Part shown: in pieces, positions 50,551 through 61,605 of the stretch | How positions within the stretch are numbered: position 1 is the first letter of the stretch | How the letters are laid out: each line of letters starts with the position of its first letter | Assembly (NCBI RefSeq): GCF_914767665.1 | Contig: NC_059502.1 | Span: 61,238,031-61,302,030 of the forward strand | Reading direction: 5' to 3' | DNA: 64,000 bases | Source of the DNA: Harmonia axyridis | Lineage: Eukaryota > Arthropoda > Insecta > Coleoptera > Coccinellidae | The notes under the pieces: generated by a model | Database searches by the model: none | Told to the model about the DNA's origin: nothing | The model's input: the letters and a program-made list of their open reading frames with translations, nothing else | Translations under genes and position numbers: made by a program

Positions 50551-51501
50551 TTTAGCGGTGTTAAATCACAAGATCTTGGAGGCCAATTCACAGGTCCAAA
50601 ACGTGAAATTAGGCGGTCACCAAACGTGTCTTTCAATAAATCGATTGTTGCGCCGTCTTGTTGGAACCACAGCTCCTGGACATCATGGTTGTTCAATTCA
50701 GTAATGAAAAAGTTTGTAATCATGGTTCTATACCGATCACTATTGACTGTAACGTTCTGGCCATCATCCAATGATTCCACCAGCCCATAAAGCGCACCAA
50801 ACAGTCAGTTTTTCTGGATGTAACGGTGTTTCGACATACACTTGAGGATTAGCTTCACTCCAAATGCGGCAGTTTTGTTTGTTGACGTAGCCATTCAACC
50901 AGAAGTGCGCTTCATCGCTAAACAAAATTCGCTTTTGAAAATCAGGAACAACGGCAATCTCATTTTGGGCCCATTTTACGACTTTACGCCTTACTTGATG
51001 ATCGTTTGGCTTCAATTCTTGTACGAGTTGGATTTTGTAAGCACACAAACCAAGATCCTTCCGCAAAATCTTCCATAAAGTGGATGGACACAGATCTAAT
51101 TCCTGTGCTCGATGGCGGATAGACTCATTCGGGTCTTCCTCAATGCTACGCTCTACAGCAGCAATAGTTTATTCTTTACGCACCGTACGGCGTCTCTGGG
51201 GATGCAAGTTATCAATAAAAGTAAAAGTGGTGCGAAAACGTTCCATGGTTAATCGAATTAACTGCTCTGATGGACGATTTTGTCGACGATAAAATGGACG
51301 TAGTGCGCGATACGTATTCCGCACAGAACCATTATTTTCTAAATGAAATTGCACTATTTGCAAGCTTTGTTCAGGCGTGAGTCTATTCATGATGAATTGC
51401 CAAACCAAACTGAGAATAAATCACTTAACAGCTGTTAAATCGATCGCCATCTTGAACAGTAATGCCAACATAAAGTTATATACCTCGAAAAAAAAACAAC
51501 C
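50551..51501 (-). pseudogene. DD41D mariner-like transposon, copy 2 (3' truncated)
   Basis: Same family as copy 1 at 44.5 kb, on the opposite strand. This copy keeps the terminal repeat, leader and N-terminal half (SLQIVQFHLENNGSVRNTYR helix-turn-helix region) but ends abruptly at CDLTPL before the third Asp. It has an in-frame stop after VRKE, a frame break near GGIIG and a deletion that removes CHTARA after the second Asp. It is inactive. It sits in the zormin intron between 49371 and 51717. Confidence 0.85.
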
Positions 51502-51717
51502 TATATATCCAGTAACTCCAATAGACATTCTTCATTACTTTAGAGTTTAGAGTAAGTTAGTTCGTCAGTTGCGAATTTCTAGCTCTTATGTTGGTCTTAG
51601 CTTAGAAACATTGAACATCCATGCTAATAAATATTGAAAAACATGCAGGCTCTGAACGCATAAGTATTGTGATTCGAAGCAAAAAGAAAAACAAAAGCCT
51701 GCATTCTCGTCGTGTAC

Positions 51718-52113
51718 CTGCTAAGCAACTATAGAAAGCGGGTGATGTACTAGGCAAACTAGGCGACAAAGAAACAGGACTACATGAAGAAGGTTCCCAT
51801 CTCAAACCTTGACTTCTTTTCGCGTTTCCTTCATATTCGGACAGTTCACTTTCTGAAGTCGGTTCCCATTTGATGTTTCTGTTGGAGGTCTTCTGGGTTT
51901 TCGGTTTGAGGTGCTGTTTCATTGGCTGATGGGTGGTCTCGTGATACACGGGCATTTCGATATCCCTGGTACGTTTGGGAGGCTCTATTATAGTTTTGGG
52001 ACGTTCTGGTATTCCCCCGTTTTTACTTTCACCAGGGAGTACTATTCCGAATTCGTAGCCAAAGTCATACTTGAAGTATATAAGACCGGTGTCTGGGTCT
52101 ACGTGCTTAGTTC
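51718..52113 (-). CDS. sls: sls/zormin unique-region exon with FGYEFG and WEP repeats
   Basis: 132 codons without an Ig. It starts TKHVDPDTGLIYFKYDFGYE and has two short WEP repeats (IKWEPTSESELSEYEG and LRWEPSSCSP). These echo the PKWxPxGSDxED part of the module in the preceding exons. The acceptor (CACCAG, poor pyrimidine tract) is the only one that keeps phase 1 with an open frame. The donor is either G|GTACAC at 51717 (used here) or G|GTTTGAG further upstream. Both are phase 1, so the 3' border is uncertain. Confidence 0.75.
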
Positions 52114-52589
52114 CTGGTGATGATATTTTCAAACTTAGAGTTAATGAAAATTTGTTTTTATACAGGCGAGTGTATCAAAATTGAAGAAATGTCTCTATAA
52201 CAAATTTTAACCGACTTTATTCTGAACAATTTCGTGTATAGCAAGAAAAACTGGCTATTGATGGGGATCAGAAGTTTTTGAATCAGTAGTACGGAGGGAA
52301 AAGTGAGGTTATTACTTCCAAGTTGGGGATGGAATGCCATTGGAATTAGTAACCATCGAACAGTACACCTTGCCACATCACATATTTCCGTATGAAGCGT
52401 AGTCAAGGCTTGATAATTTACTGTCTTTTCTAAGCCAGAATATATAGTCTTAAAATCCATTGAAAATGTGATGAAGACTGGTAGCATCTTGAAAACTTTA
52501 ACCTTCGTACACTATTTGGACTTGAAGAAACACCTATAAAGTGAGATAAGCCTAGATTAGAAAAACTATAGACGTTCAGCATGTGGGGG

Positions 52590-52984
52590 AACTCATTTCG
52601 GTCTGTCAATATGGACGTAGGATCTTGCAGATACCTCACAAGATGCACATCATCTAAGAGATACAGCCAAGAGTTAATATATTCTGCTGCACTTATGCAA
52701 TCTTATAGTGTCTTGAGAAGGGCACAGAGAGATAGGGAGCTGCTTACGATTGTTAAGAGGAGAAAAACCGCCTATCTTAGTCATGTGCTGGATGAGGAGT
52801 AACAGATGCGGCCTCTTGAAGCTGATAATGGAAGGTAAAATCGGAGGTCGTCGAGGCATTGGAAGAAGAAAATACTCCTGGCTGAGGAATATTTGTGATT
52901 GGACTGGTATGAACGAGTGCTCACTGGTTCAGATTTCTAAAGACAGAGACAGATTTGCTGAGATTGTGTCCAACCTTCATTGAG
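52590..52984 (+). pseudogene. non-LTR retrotransposon (LINE) 3' remnant
   Basis: Two overlapping frames give LLTIVKRRKTAYLSHVL and, after a frameshift, LIMEGKIGGRRGIGRRKYSW followed by LRNICDWTG. This is the typical C-terminal tail after the reverse-transcriptase domain in insect LINEs (KRRKxxYLGHVLR...GKIxGRRxxGRRxxSWLxNLRxW). The rest of the element is absent. Located in a zormin intron. Confidence 0.75.
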
Positions 52985-53304
52985 CGGAGAAGGTACCTTG
53001 AGAAGAAAATAGTGTCTTGAAGGAGGTTGTAAGAGCTATTACAAAATATTGAGGTATTTTTCATCATATTCTATTAACTGATCGAATGCTATTTCAAGAT
53101 TTGTTGTTAGTTGATTCATGTCAGTTTCAGTGAATTAATTTCCTTTTGGAAGAGGAATTTTCAATCTGAGATTGAAAAACATTGGATGAATTGAAAAGAA
53201 GAGATGCTCGATGTGGTGTCAAGATATTACACATAATTGCCAAAGGCTATTTTCACCCATTAGCCTTCTATTATTTTTGGGTATGAAAACATAATTTAAC
53301 TCAC

Positions 53305-54640
53305 CATATTGTGCTGCTCTCGTTTCTTCTCTGTAAACCTGCGCATCCCTATCTTCGCCGTTCTTCAAAATAGATTTCTTCGGTGTCGTTTTATGCTCCA
53401 CGTCGTTCATTATATCTTTCACGAACTTTTGCGTCTTCGACTTGAACTCCTGCGTCATACTGTCCATGTGGTGGGAAGCGATAGATGTCGCTTTGGACTT
53501 GAATTTGGGATCCGAAATGAAACCGTACTCTGGTGGAGAACCGGGCTGTATGTCGATCTTCTTCATCGAAGGTTCGTACGATCTACTTCTAGTTGTCAGC
53601 TGATTACTACTCGCCGAAGAGAATTTGTTGAACGAACTCTTAATCTCCCCATCTGTTGCGTCCGTAGGTTTGTAGGGATACTTGTCGAACTCCATCGGGG
53701 TTACAACACGCTCTTTCGGAGGTACGCTGGAGGAACGCGAAGCTGACGATGGAGGCCTCACAGGCCTATAATGGAGGTCCTCGGTATCACTGCCGCAAGG
53801 TGCCCATTTCGGTTTGATCTTCACATTCTCGACGTCACTCTCGTAATCACTCTCCCTGAAATCTCCAGGTACGAATTTCTTAGGAGTGGTGGGAGGTGGA
53901 CCTCTAATTCTCTTCGTTTCCGAATAAGGCTCTATCTTAACCCCAGTTTGTTTTTCGCCAAACTTGATCACTTTGGTGCTTTGTTCCACGCTAACGGTAC
54001 GGTGGCATCTCTCGCTGGACTCTTTGAAATGGACCTTGTTGGAGGTCTCTGTTTGGATGGCGTTGTGGTAAGGCATGCTTGTGGTCGATCGGTAGTATTG
54101 GACTGCTTGCGGAGAAGAGGCGTAGGCCATTTCAGGTGGTGTACCTGGCCTTAGTGGCACGTAACGTGTTATGTCCGTTGTTTGAGTGGCAGTTATGGGT
54201 TTGGGCTTGAATATTACCGATTTGCTTTCAGGCTTCGAGATCTCGACCGGCTTCTCGATCGGCTCGAATTTCGGACGTAGAGGTCCTACCGTCTTCAGCG
54301 GTTCTTCGAATTCCGTTGGAGGTGGTGGGGTCTTACCTACTTGCGAATGTCTACCGGAAGGCGTCAATACTGGTCTTACTGGCCTGAAGTTTGGTGTGTC
54401 TTCCGGACCGCCGGGTTTCCAAATTTTTGGTATGGGTTTGTCATAGTCGCTCTCGTAATCACTTTCCCTGAATTCGCCCTTGACGAATTTGGAAGGACTG
54501 GGTGGCGGTGCGCATTTTGTCGTTTTGGACCTCGATTGGTGTTGGACGCGGGAATGGTGCTCCATCTTTCGCTGGATCTCGTACGATTCATCTCGTTTTT
54601 CGGTCGATACGTTCGTTATTATGGGGGTGGCTGTCAGTTC
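53305..54640 (-). CDS. sls: sls/zormin unique-region exon, two copies of the SDYESD module
   Basis: 445 codons, proline-, serine- and threonine-rich, no Ig. It holds two copies of a long module. Each begins PPP(S/T)xxKFVxGxFRESDYESD, continues through I(x)PKxWxPxGxxED and (N/H)(F/Y)RPVRP to a PxEF(E/D) element, and ends with a PG(T/S)PPE box. First module about 54510-54100, second about 53910-53500. Between modules is a Ser/Lys-rich stretch. The C-terminal end is charged (KFVKDIMNDVEHKTTPKKSI). This is the unique region of zormin, thought to be Z-disc/M-line-targeting in Drosophila. Phase 0 in (AATTTCCAG) and phase 1 out (G|GTGAGT). Confidence 0.9.
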
Positions 54641-56204
54641 CTGGAAATTATATTGGATTGATGATTTGTTTTCACATTCGAAAAGGGAATACAGGACGTC
54701 AATTGAGTAATCATTATAAGTTTGAATTTTGGGGGGAAAATGAGAATTGATCGATATATTGGACCGATTAGGATATTTAAGTAATAATAAATATAGATAG
54801 CTTATGACAACGAATTTTTATCATCATGATTAACTCTGACACAATCGAATTTGAGGAAGGAGTCATCAGTGATTTGGATTTTGAATGTTTGTTCGAGATC
54901 ATTTCCGATTCAAAATTCGAAAACTAAAAACCTTGTAACTAAATGATTAATCTTCATGAGAAATGATGCTCACGTAACTGGGTATAAGATGTCATGTGGT
55001 TATTTTACAACTAATTTTTCAGTTTTTTCATTCGTAATGGATCACTAGGTATATTCAAGGTAAGCTGAAAATTTCAAGTCTCTAGTTTCTTCTCTCTGAA
55101 TATTCAGAACAGACGAATGAAATTTGAAAGTCTTCATTAATAAATCGATTAATTCCATCTTCGGCTTAAAAAGCTATGCTTTAGCGGGTCTAAATTTATA
55201 TGAGCCTTTCTTCTTGATATGACATTCTGAAAATAAGGACCTACTCAATTAACACCCTGTATATCTCATACAAGAATAAATATAAACACACTCAAACAAA
55301 CAACATTTACAAATATAATCATCAATTCAGCTAAATACTCTTATTACTGTTATTGCATTCTGTTATTTTCAGAATATCCATGAAGCAAGCCATAGCACAG
55401 TTCTATAATATCAAATATTCTGCTAATGAGAGTGCCATTGTATGTTCTCGTCTTTCCCTCACTCAAGTTTCACTAAGAGCACATTTCATGAAATACACAG
55501 CTTTATTTTCATTCACATTGAGTGGAAAGTTTAATGAGACATTACCTATAATAATTTATTTTGAAATTTATACAGAAAGGATGATGATATTTAGGAATTC
55601 CTCTATGGCGTATTTTTTAGTGGAATTTTCGGTAACGGTATTACCTATATGTGGCGATAAATTATTAGTCTTCAGTGCTATGGTGGTTGCATACTTGACG
55701 ATTCTGTAGGTTCAGATGCAAAAGTCCAAACATGTCGAATCACGAAAACGTGATGGCCAATTTTTGTCTTTAATGTGACGTACTGTCAAAAAGAACTCGT
55801 TCAAGACCGTTAATGAAACGCGATTGGTAGGTTTATTAAGTAAGTCATTCTTATGAAACCACTTGTCTTCAACAATACATAGTTTTGTGTTTCGTCGAAG
55901 CCAGATAGTTTCACATGAAATTAATCTAATGTGCGGAATCGAGGAGGACTTGCTCCATGTTACTTTACTTGCATTCGTGATCTTTAAAAACTTAATAAAT
56001 TTTCGTTATAACGAATAATATGACACACATTTTAAAGCTTATCCGAATAAAGAACACGTTGAGGTTTATGGTGTAAAAATATTGAAAAAAATATTTAAGT
56101 CTAAAATGAAAATAAATCTCTAATTAGTGCTCAAATTGGCATTAGCAATCAACACAACGAATTTGTTAAAAGTAACACTCTCCAAGCTACAAACTGCAAC
56201 TGAC
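54641..56204. other. intron, nothing recognised
   Basis: A 1.56 kb AT-rich intron. It contains a plus-strand ORF (55353-55709) with some hydrophobic stretches that I could not tie to any family. A CACCCTGTATAT motif occurs near 55252. Confidence 0.5.
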
Positions 56205-58499
56205 CTTCTTCACTGCAGCCGAATGGGGCAGTAGTTTTTTGGGATGAGAAATTTTAGGGACGATAGGAGTGCTGGAAACAGAAGTTTGAGAGCTCTGCAT
56301 AAGATTTTCGGATTTATACTCGTAACGACTGAAATTCGATCCAACCTCGTGGGTTTCACTCTTGCTGGATTTCTGTTGGAAGAACGGTTCATCGGTGTCC
56401 GCCATATATCCGTCAATGACTGTACGACGTTTCGTTTTAGGAGAATCAAGTTTCTTCGCTGGAGCTTCAATGTACAACGGCGGAGTTCCAGGTTTTATGG
56501 GAGGAGAAGAAATGAAGATTTTTTCCTGAGGTTTTGTCTGATGTGTTTGTGTAGTTTGTTTCCGTATATTTTGAACTGTTCTTTTCTGATATTCCAAGGA
56601 TACATCAGGACGTGGAGGACCATGGAATTGAGGCGGATGGTCGAATTTCGAAGGTGGTAAAGGTTCTGGCTCCGTCGACTTGGACCTCTTCATTTCTGTC
56701 AGCTTAGGAGGTCTCACTTTTCGATAAGAGGGCTCTTCGTTATCGCTAGCGCAAGGTTTCCATTTAGGGGGGATTTTTATGGACTCAAAGTCACTCTCAT
56801 AATCGCTATCAGTGAATTTTCCCTTGATGAATTTCGAAGGAGTTGGAGGTGGTCCCCCTTTGGCTGGTTTGGATTTGGGAGGGTCTGGCTTGAAAGGAAA
56901 TGATTCAAGATTCAACTGGATTCCTTTCGGTTCTATTTCTATCACTTTCTTCTTGAACGGTTTCGCAGGTACAGGTGGAGCCACTGGTTGTTCATTCTTA
57001 GGAGGCAAAGGTGGAGCTACAACTTTTGGAGGTGGTACTGGAGCAACAACTTTTGGAAATGGCGGTGGAGGAATGGTACGGACGCCACCTGGAGGTACTC
57101 TATCAGGCACATTCTCCAATTTCGTAACTAATTCTTGTTCGATGGTCTCGACATAAGACTGTCGCCTCGTTTTGGGAGGTTCAGCGTAATCTATAATTGG
57201 CGGAGGTCCTGGTTCTAAGAACACCTCATTGGTGATGTCTTGTACGGAAGGGGGCCTCATAGTTAAACTTTCCATAGTAGGGTATGGTTTGAATGTGCAC
57301 GGTTGAGTTTTTATCGGTGTCCATTCTTTGGATACCAATGATGGTTTAAAGTTCTGTTCTTTCGAAATGTACTCACTTCTGGTTTCCATTTTTTCGTATT
57401 GCTCAGATTGGCTCATGAAATTTTCGATCTTCTTCTCGCATGGTTCTATACAATGTGAAACGTTAGCTACATAGTGAATACGAGGCGTCTCTACCGTAGA
57501 TGCCTTCTCGGAGTATGAATAAGAACGTACATGGGCCGGTTTTTCCGATACGATATTTTCTGTTACTGATAAGGGTCGATCTAGTTCCCTTTTAGGTATC
57601 CACAATTTCTCCATTTCCAGCGCTTCCGGTCTTGGTGAAATCGCTCTGGTATATCTTTCATACTGGGAACTAGAAGAAAAATTTTCGGATATGTCTTGGG
57701 TAACGTTGACCCTTTCTTCATGGGATTGCGTTACCTTTTCAACAATTGGGTGGAAAAGAGTTTTGGAAGGTGGAGGTGGTTCTGGAATTATACAAGAAGG
57801 CAATTTGATAGGTTCCTCTTGTTTTTGGATCTCTATTTTCCTTATTTCTTTTTCTTCTCTTTTAGCTGTGATAGGTATCTTTTCGAATAGTTCTGTTGTT
57901 GGTGCTGATGGTTCACTGTAGAATATTGGAGCTGGCGGTTCTGGTTTCAGCTCAAATTCTTCAGTGATTTGATGAGTTGTCTTCAGCTGTTCAGATACAG
58001 ATTGTGGAACTTCTGGTATAACTCTAATGGGAAATTCCCGCTTATCTTTGACCTGTTCGAATTTCTTATAGGTTTCAGCGCCTTCTATTTTGGGCACTTC
58101 TTTAGATTCTTCAATTTTTTTGACGAAATATTGCAAAGAGGATTCCTTCGTTATCGAGCTCGTTTGAATGCCCTCATCGACTTCTTCCGGTTTTTTGATA
58201 GTCGGGTCAGGTTCTGGTGGAGAGCCAACTATCTCAAAATCCATTTTCTTTTGCAGAAACTCGGTGGGAAGAGGCTTAGGATGTGGTATTTCTGGAGCCG
58301 AATATTCGAGTCGAGCCGTTGACACCTGTTGCGAAACTTTTTGTTCGGTAAAAGAAGAAATTTCTGATTTAGAAGTGAATGAAGATGAACTCTCAAACTC
58401 TGATGATCTGGATTGAGGAATGATTGTGGGTGGGGGTAAGGTTGGTTTTTCGATAGGTTTCGTTGTAGCTGGTGATGAAATCCTATCGGCAGCTGACGT
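56205..58499 (-). CDS. sls: sls/zormin large unique-region exon with polyproline tract and first SDYESD module
   Basis: 765 codons, mostly disordered-looking: acidic/Glu-Lys-rich N-terminal half, then a polyproline tract (about 57115-56955; IPPPPFPKVVAPVPPPK and APPLPPKNEQPVAPPVPAKP) with PxxP motifs suited to SH3 partners. It then has the first SDYESD module (PPPTPSKFIKGKFTDSDYES, PPKWKPCASDNEE, ending PGTPPLY, about 56862-56460). Acceptor TCATTATAG above 58499, phase 0. The donor GTCAGT follows VKK, phase 0. If not spliced, the frame reads five more codons (VSCSL) and stops. The 3' border may be off by one base. Confidence 0.9.
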
Positions 58500-58570
58500 C
58501 TATAATGATATATTGATCATGAAATAGTCTTAAATTCATTAAAGAAAAATAGTTGGAGTTTTTGACTTAC

Positions 58571-58731
58571 CAGTGTTTCATGCTTGCGAACATCTTCGAA
58601 AACAACAGTTTTCACAACTTCCACCATAGTGTCCGGTGTTGGTTCGAAAACGGCAATGTCTGCTATGCTTTGTGCTTCTCCGCCAGAATTTAATGCTCTC
58701 ACCATAAATCTTCCACTATGCTTGAGATCGG
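58571..58731 (-). CDS. sls: sls/zormin exon: end of an Ig and start of unique region
   Basis: 54 codons. The first part (ADLKHSGRFMVRALNSGGEA) finishes the Ig begun in the previous exon, with the strand-F Tyr and Cys both replaced (FMVRA). The rest is a charged linker (TMVEVVKTVVFEDVRKHETL). Acceptor AATTTCAG, phase 1 in. Donor CTG|GTAAGT, phase 0 out. Confidence 0.88.
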
Positions 58732-59571
58732 CTGAAATTCGAGTTCGAATTTTAGAAGGTTTTTGTAAAGATTCTCAAGAAACAACAAGTAATACAATTT
58801 TGTGAAATTGGATTTGTGTGTTTAATAGAGATCCGTTTTTTAAAGTTACTGCATACAAAATTGTTTTCATTTCAGTTAAGAATACGGGGTGTTCCAAAAA
58901 TAGAGGAACAACGAAATTTTGGTGATAGAGGAGGTTATCAAAAACACGGAACAATCAGTTTCATTTTCCTAAGACCAATTGTTTCAGAATTTATCAAATT
59001 TCAATCAATTTTCGTTACTTTCCATGTATGGTCATTATTTAATTTACCATAATGAAATTGAGTTTTTATTTAGTTAATATCATAGTATTTTGTCAGTCGT
59101 TTGTCATTTTTTCAATTTTGGTTTTTTTTTCTCAAATGATTTCAAATTGATATTTATATTTATGTTTTTGGTGAAACCTATAAGCTACTTTATAACCACT
59201 GTTTATCGGTATTTAGGAAGCAAATTATGTTATGCCATCAGAACTTTCCATAATTTCAAATGCAATGAAAATTGAAAAAAAGAATTAAAATGATGTTCAT
59301 AATTCTACATCGAAAAAAAAATGGAAAGAACCTATGTTTAGTGTTCTGAGGTCTGGGACTCAAAATCTTCAGATGAAATTTCCAATTAAAAAAATTGAAT
59401 AGTAAATCGTCAGGACTAGGAAATCAAAAAACTTTCATCTCATATCCTGAAATATGATTATAAGATATATTTTGCAATAATTTTAAATTCAGGGAAAGGA
59501 ATATCAAAAAGCTCCCTTCTAGTTTCCAATTAATGAAAATTAAAATGATGACATATTTTCACTTTTCATAC

Positions 59572-59778
59572 CTTTTTCGATTATTAAAGTATAAGAATTT
59601 CCACAACTTTTCAGTCTGTAGTTCTCTTTCAAAGCTTGCTCCACTGGAATTGAATCCTTGAACCACGTTATCGATGGTTCAGGTGTACCAGTGACCTCAA
59701 CTTCCATGATAATCCTGTCTCCTTTTTTTATAACTTGAGCCTGAAGTCTCCTACCAAAAACTGGAGGGAATATGGTTT
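59572..59778 (-). CDS. sls: sls/zormin exon: first two thirds of an Ig
   Basis: 69 codons: FPPVFGRRLQAQVIKKGDRI, EVEVTGTPEPSITWFKDS and NSYTLIIEK. It has an Ig core Trp but Val in place of the strand-B Cys. Acceptor TTCTTCCAG, donor G|GTATGA. Phase 1 in and out. Confidence 0.9.
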
Positions 59779-59837
59779 CTGGAAGAAATAAATCCGTTTC
59801 TCAACAAATCAAGAATTAACAATTATTTGAAACTCAC

Positions 59838-61605
59838 TTCTGACTACCAAATCTGCTGTGCTGATCGCTGTTCCAGCTTCATTCATTGCCGTGCAGGTAT
59901 ATCGTCCTGCGTCATTGGAATTGGTATCTTTTATTTCTAGAGAAGCCTTATTGAATTCCCATGTGGCCGAAATCTTATCGGAAAAGTTTATTTCCTTGCC
60001 ATTTTTGGTCCAAGTGACCGTAGGTGTAGGCTGTCCATCTATGATTCCTTCTAAAACAACTGTTGTATTCTGATCCACGATTTTTCCGATGACCGGCGTC
60101 GTGAACTTTGGCGCTCTTGTTTTTCCAATAACTTTGAAGGAAGGTAGAATAGATTTCGGTTCAGATTGTGACTGAATATTGGAAAATGTGGAGGATGATT
60201 TCTCATGAATGATCGGCTGATTATTGTCCAACTGTAAATATTCTTCGACATTCTGTGATTCCGATATCTCTGGCTTTTCTTGGTTCAACTGCCTGAAGGT
60301 TTTTTCACTGTGAGAACTAAAACTATGTATTTTAGTTTGAGGTTGTGGTAAATCTATACCCGATGACATAACACTGCTGGACATTTTCGTAGAAGATTCA
60401 GTATGGACTTCCCTCTTGATCGAAAACGAAGAATCTGTGAAATGATCAACATTCATTTGATCCGGAAGTGTTATCGTCGACAGGGAATGGACGGTCAATC
60501 TTGCAGCGCAACTAGCTGTTCCCACTTCATTCTCAGCAACGCACGTGATGGATCCCTCAGTATCTCTAGTGATATTTGGTATGGATAAAACCTGCCAATC
60601 GCCTGATGTTGAAACCAAGAAGTTGTTACCGCTCAGTGGTTCTCCTCTGAACAGCCATTTCACTTTTGGTTTGGGCTTTCCTGTAACGATGCACTCGAAC
60701 TTGGTCGCGCTGTTTTCAAACGCCGTTTTATCGTTGAACATTTCCGTGAATACTGGCGGTGTTTTCACTTCTTCGTACTTCACCGTTTCCGGAACTTTGG
60801 ATGATTTGACTATCAACTGTGCAAAGCATTTGGCTTCACCGTGCTCGTTCACCGCTTTCACTGTGTAAACACCTTTGTCTTGCGGTTGCACTTGTTTGAT
60901 TTCCAGTTTGATGTTGCCGTCTTCACCATGAGACACTTGCACGTTATCACTGAGTGTTATCGGTAGATTGTTCAACAGCCATTTTATTTCAGGTGTGGGC
61001 TGTCCGCTCACATTACCTTCAAACTTAACTTCGTCACCCTCAGACACCAGAATATCAGTCAGCAACGTGTTGAATTTGGGAGGATGGCCTACGGGTTTAT
61101 CCATCTCAGTTTCAGAACCGGCAGTTGGCGCTGTTTCAGTTGGTTTGACGAATAAACAGCATCTACTGGAAGCTTCACCGGCTGAGTTCAATGCTACCAC
61201 CCTGTAATCCCCAGCGTCTTCAGAAAACGCCTGTTGGATCACCAGGGAACATCTGTCTCCTTGGAAGAGTAGCTGGAAATCTGAAGACTCCTTGACGGGT
61301 CTGTTGTCGTGGTACCAAATGACTTCCGGCTCAGGCTGGCCAACTATTACACAATCTAACCTCACTCTGCTGCCTTCGGCGACCGTCACGTCGGTCAACG
61401 GCAACTGGATCGAGGGTTTCACGGGCTCCATGTCGCTGGCGATCTCCGAATCTGAGGTTTCATTGGGAAGGCGGCCTTTCACAGAAACGCTGCAAACGCT
61501 GGTAGCTTCTCCGGCCACGTTAGTCGCGGTCACTTGGTAGTTGCCGGCGTCTTTTGGGAATGCTTCGTAAATAACTAGTGTCGCCCTGTCACCTTCGCGT
61601 TGTAG
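59838..61605 (-). CDS. sls: sls/zormin exon with end of one Ig and four more Ig domains
   Basis: 589 codons. It completes the Ig begun in the previous exon (LQREGDRATLVIYEAF, DAGNYQVTATN). Four full Igs follow (KPSIQLPLTD, PPKFNTLLTD, PPVFTEMFND, APKFTTPVIG). A ~125-residue Ser/Gln-rich insertion lies between the last two (MSSSVMSSGIDLPQPQTKIH region). Phase 0 in (GTTTTTCAG) and phase 1 out (A|GTGAGT). Some cysteines are replaced (for example YTVKAVN). Confidence 0.93.

Noticed and set aside
52114..52132. Starting exon H further upstream at the open frame SLTLSLKISS
   Set aside because: No AG in the right phase occurs there. The only phase-1 acceptor with an open frame is CACCAG just above 52113.
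55353..55709. 118-residue plus-strand ORF with hydrophobic stretches, considered as a chemoreceptor fragment
   Set aside because: I could not identify the conserved C-terminal receptor motifs or exon borders, so a receptor call would be a guess.
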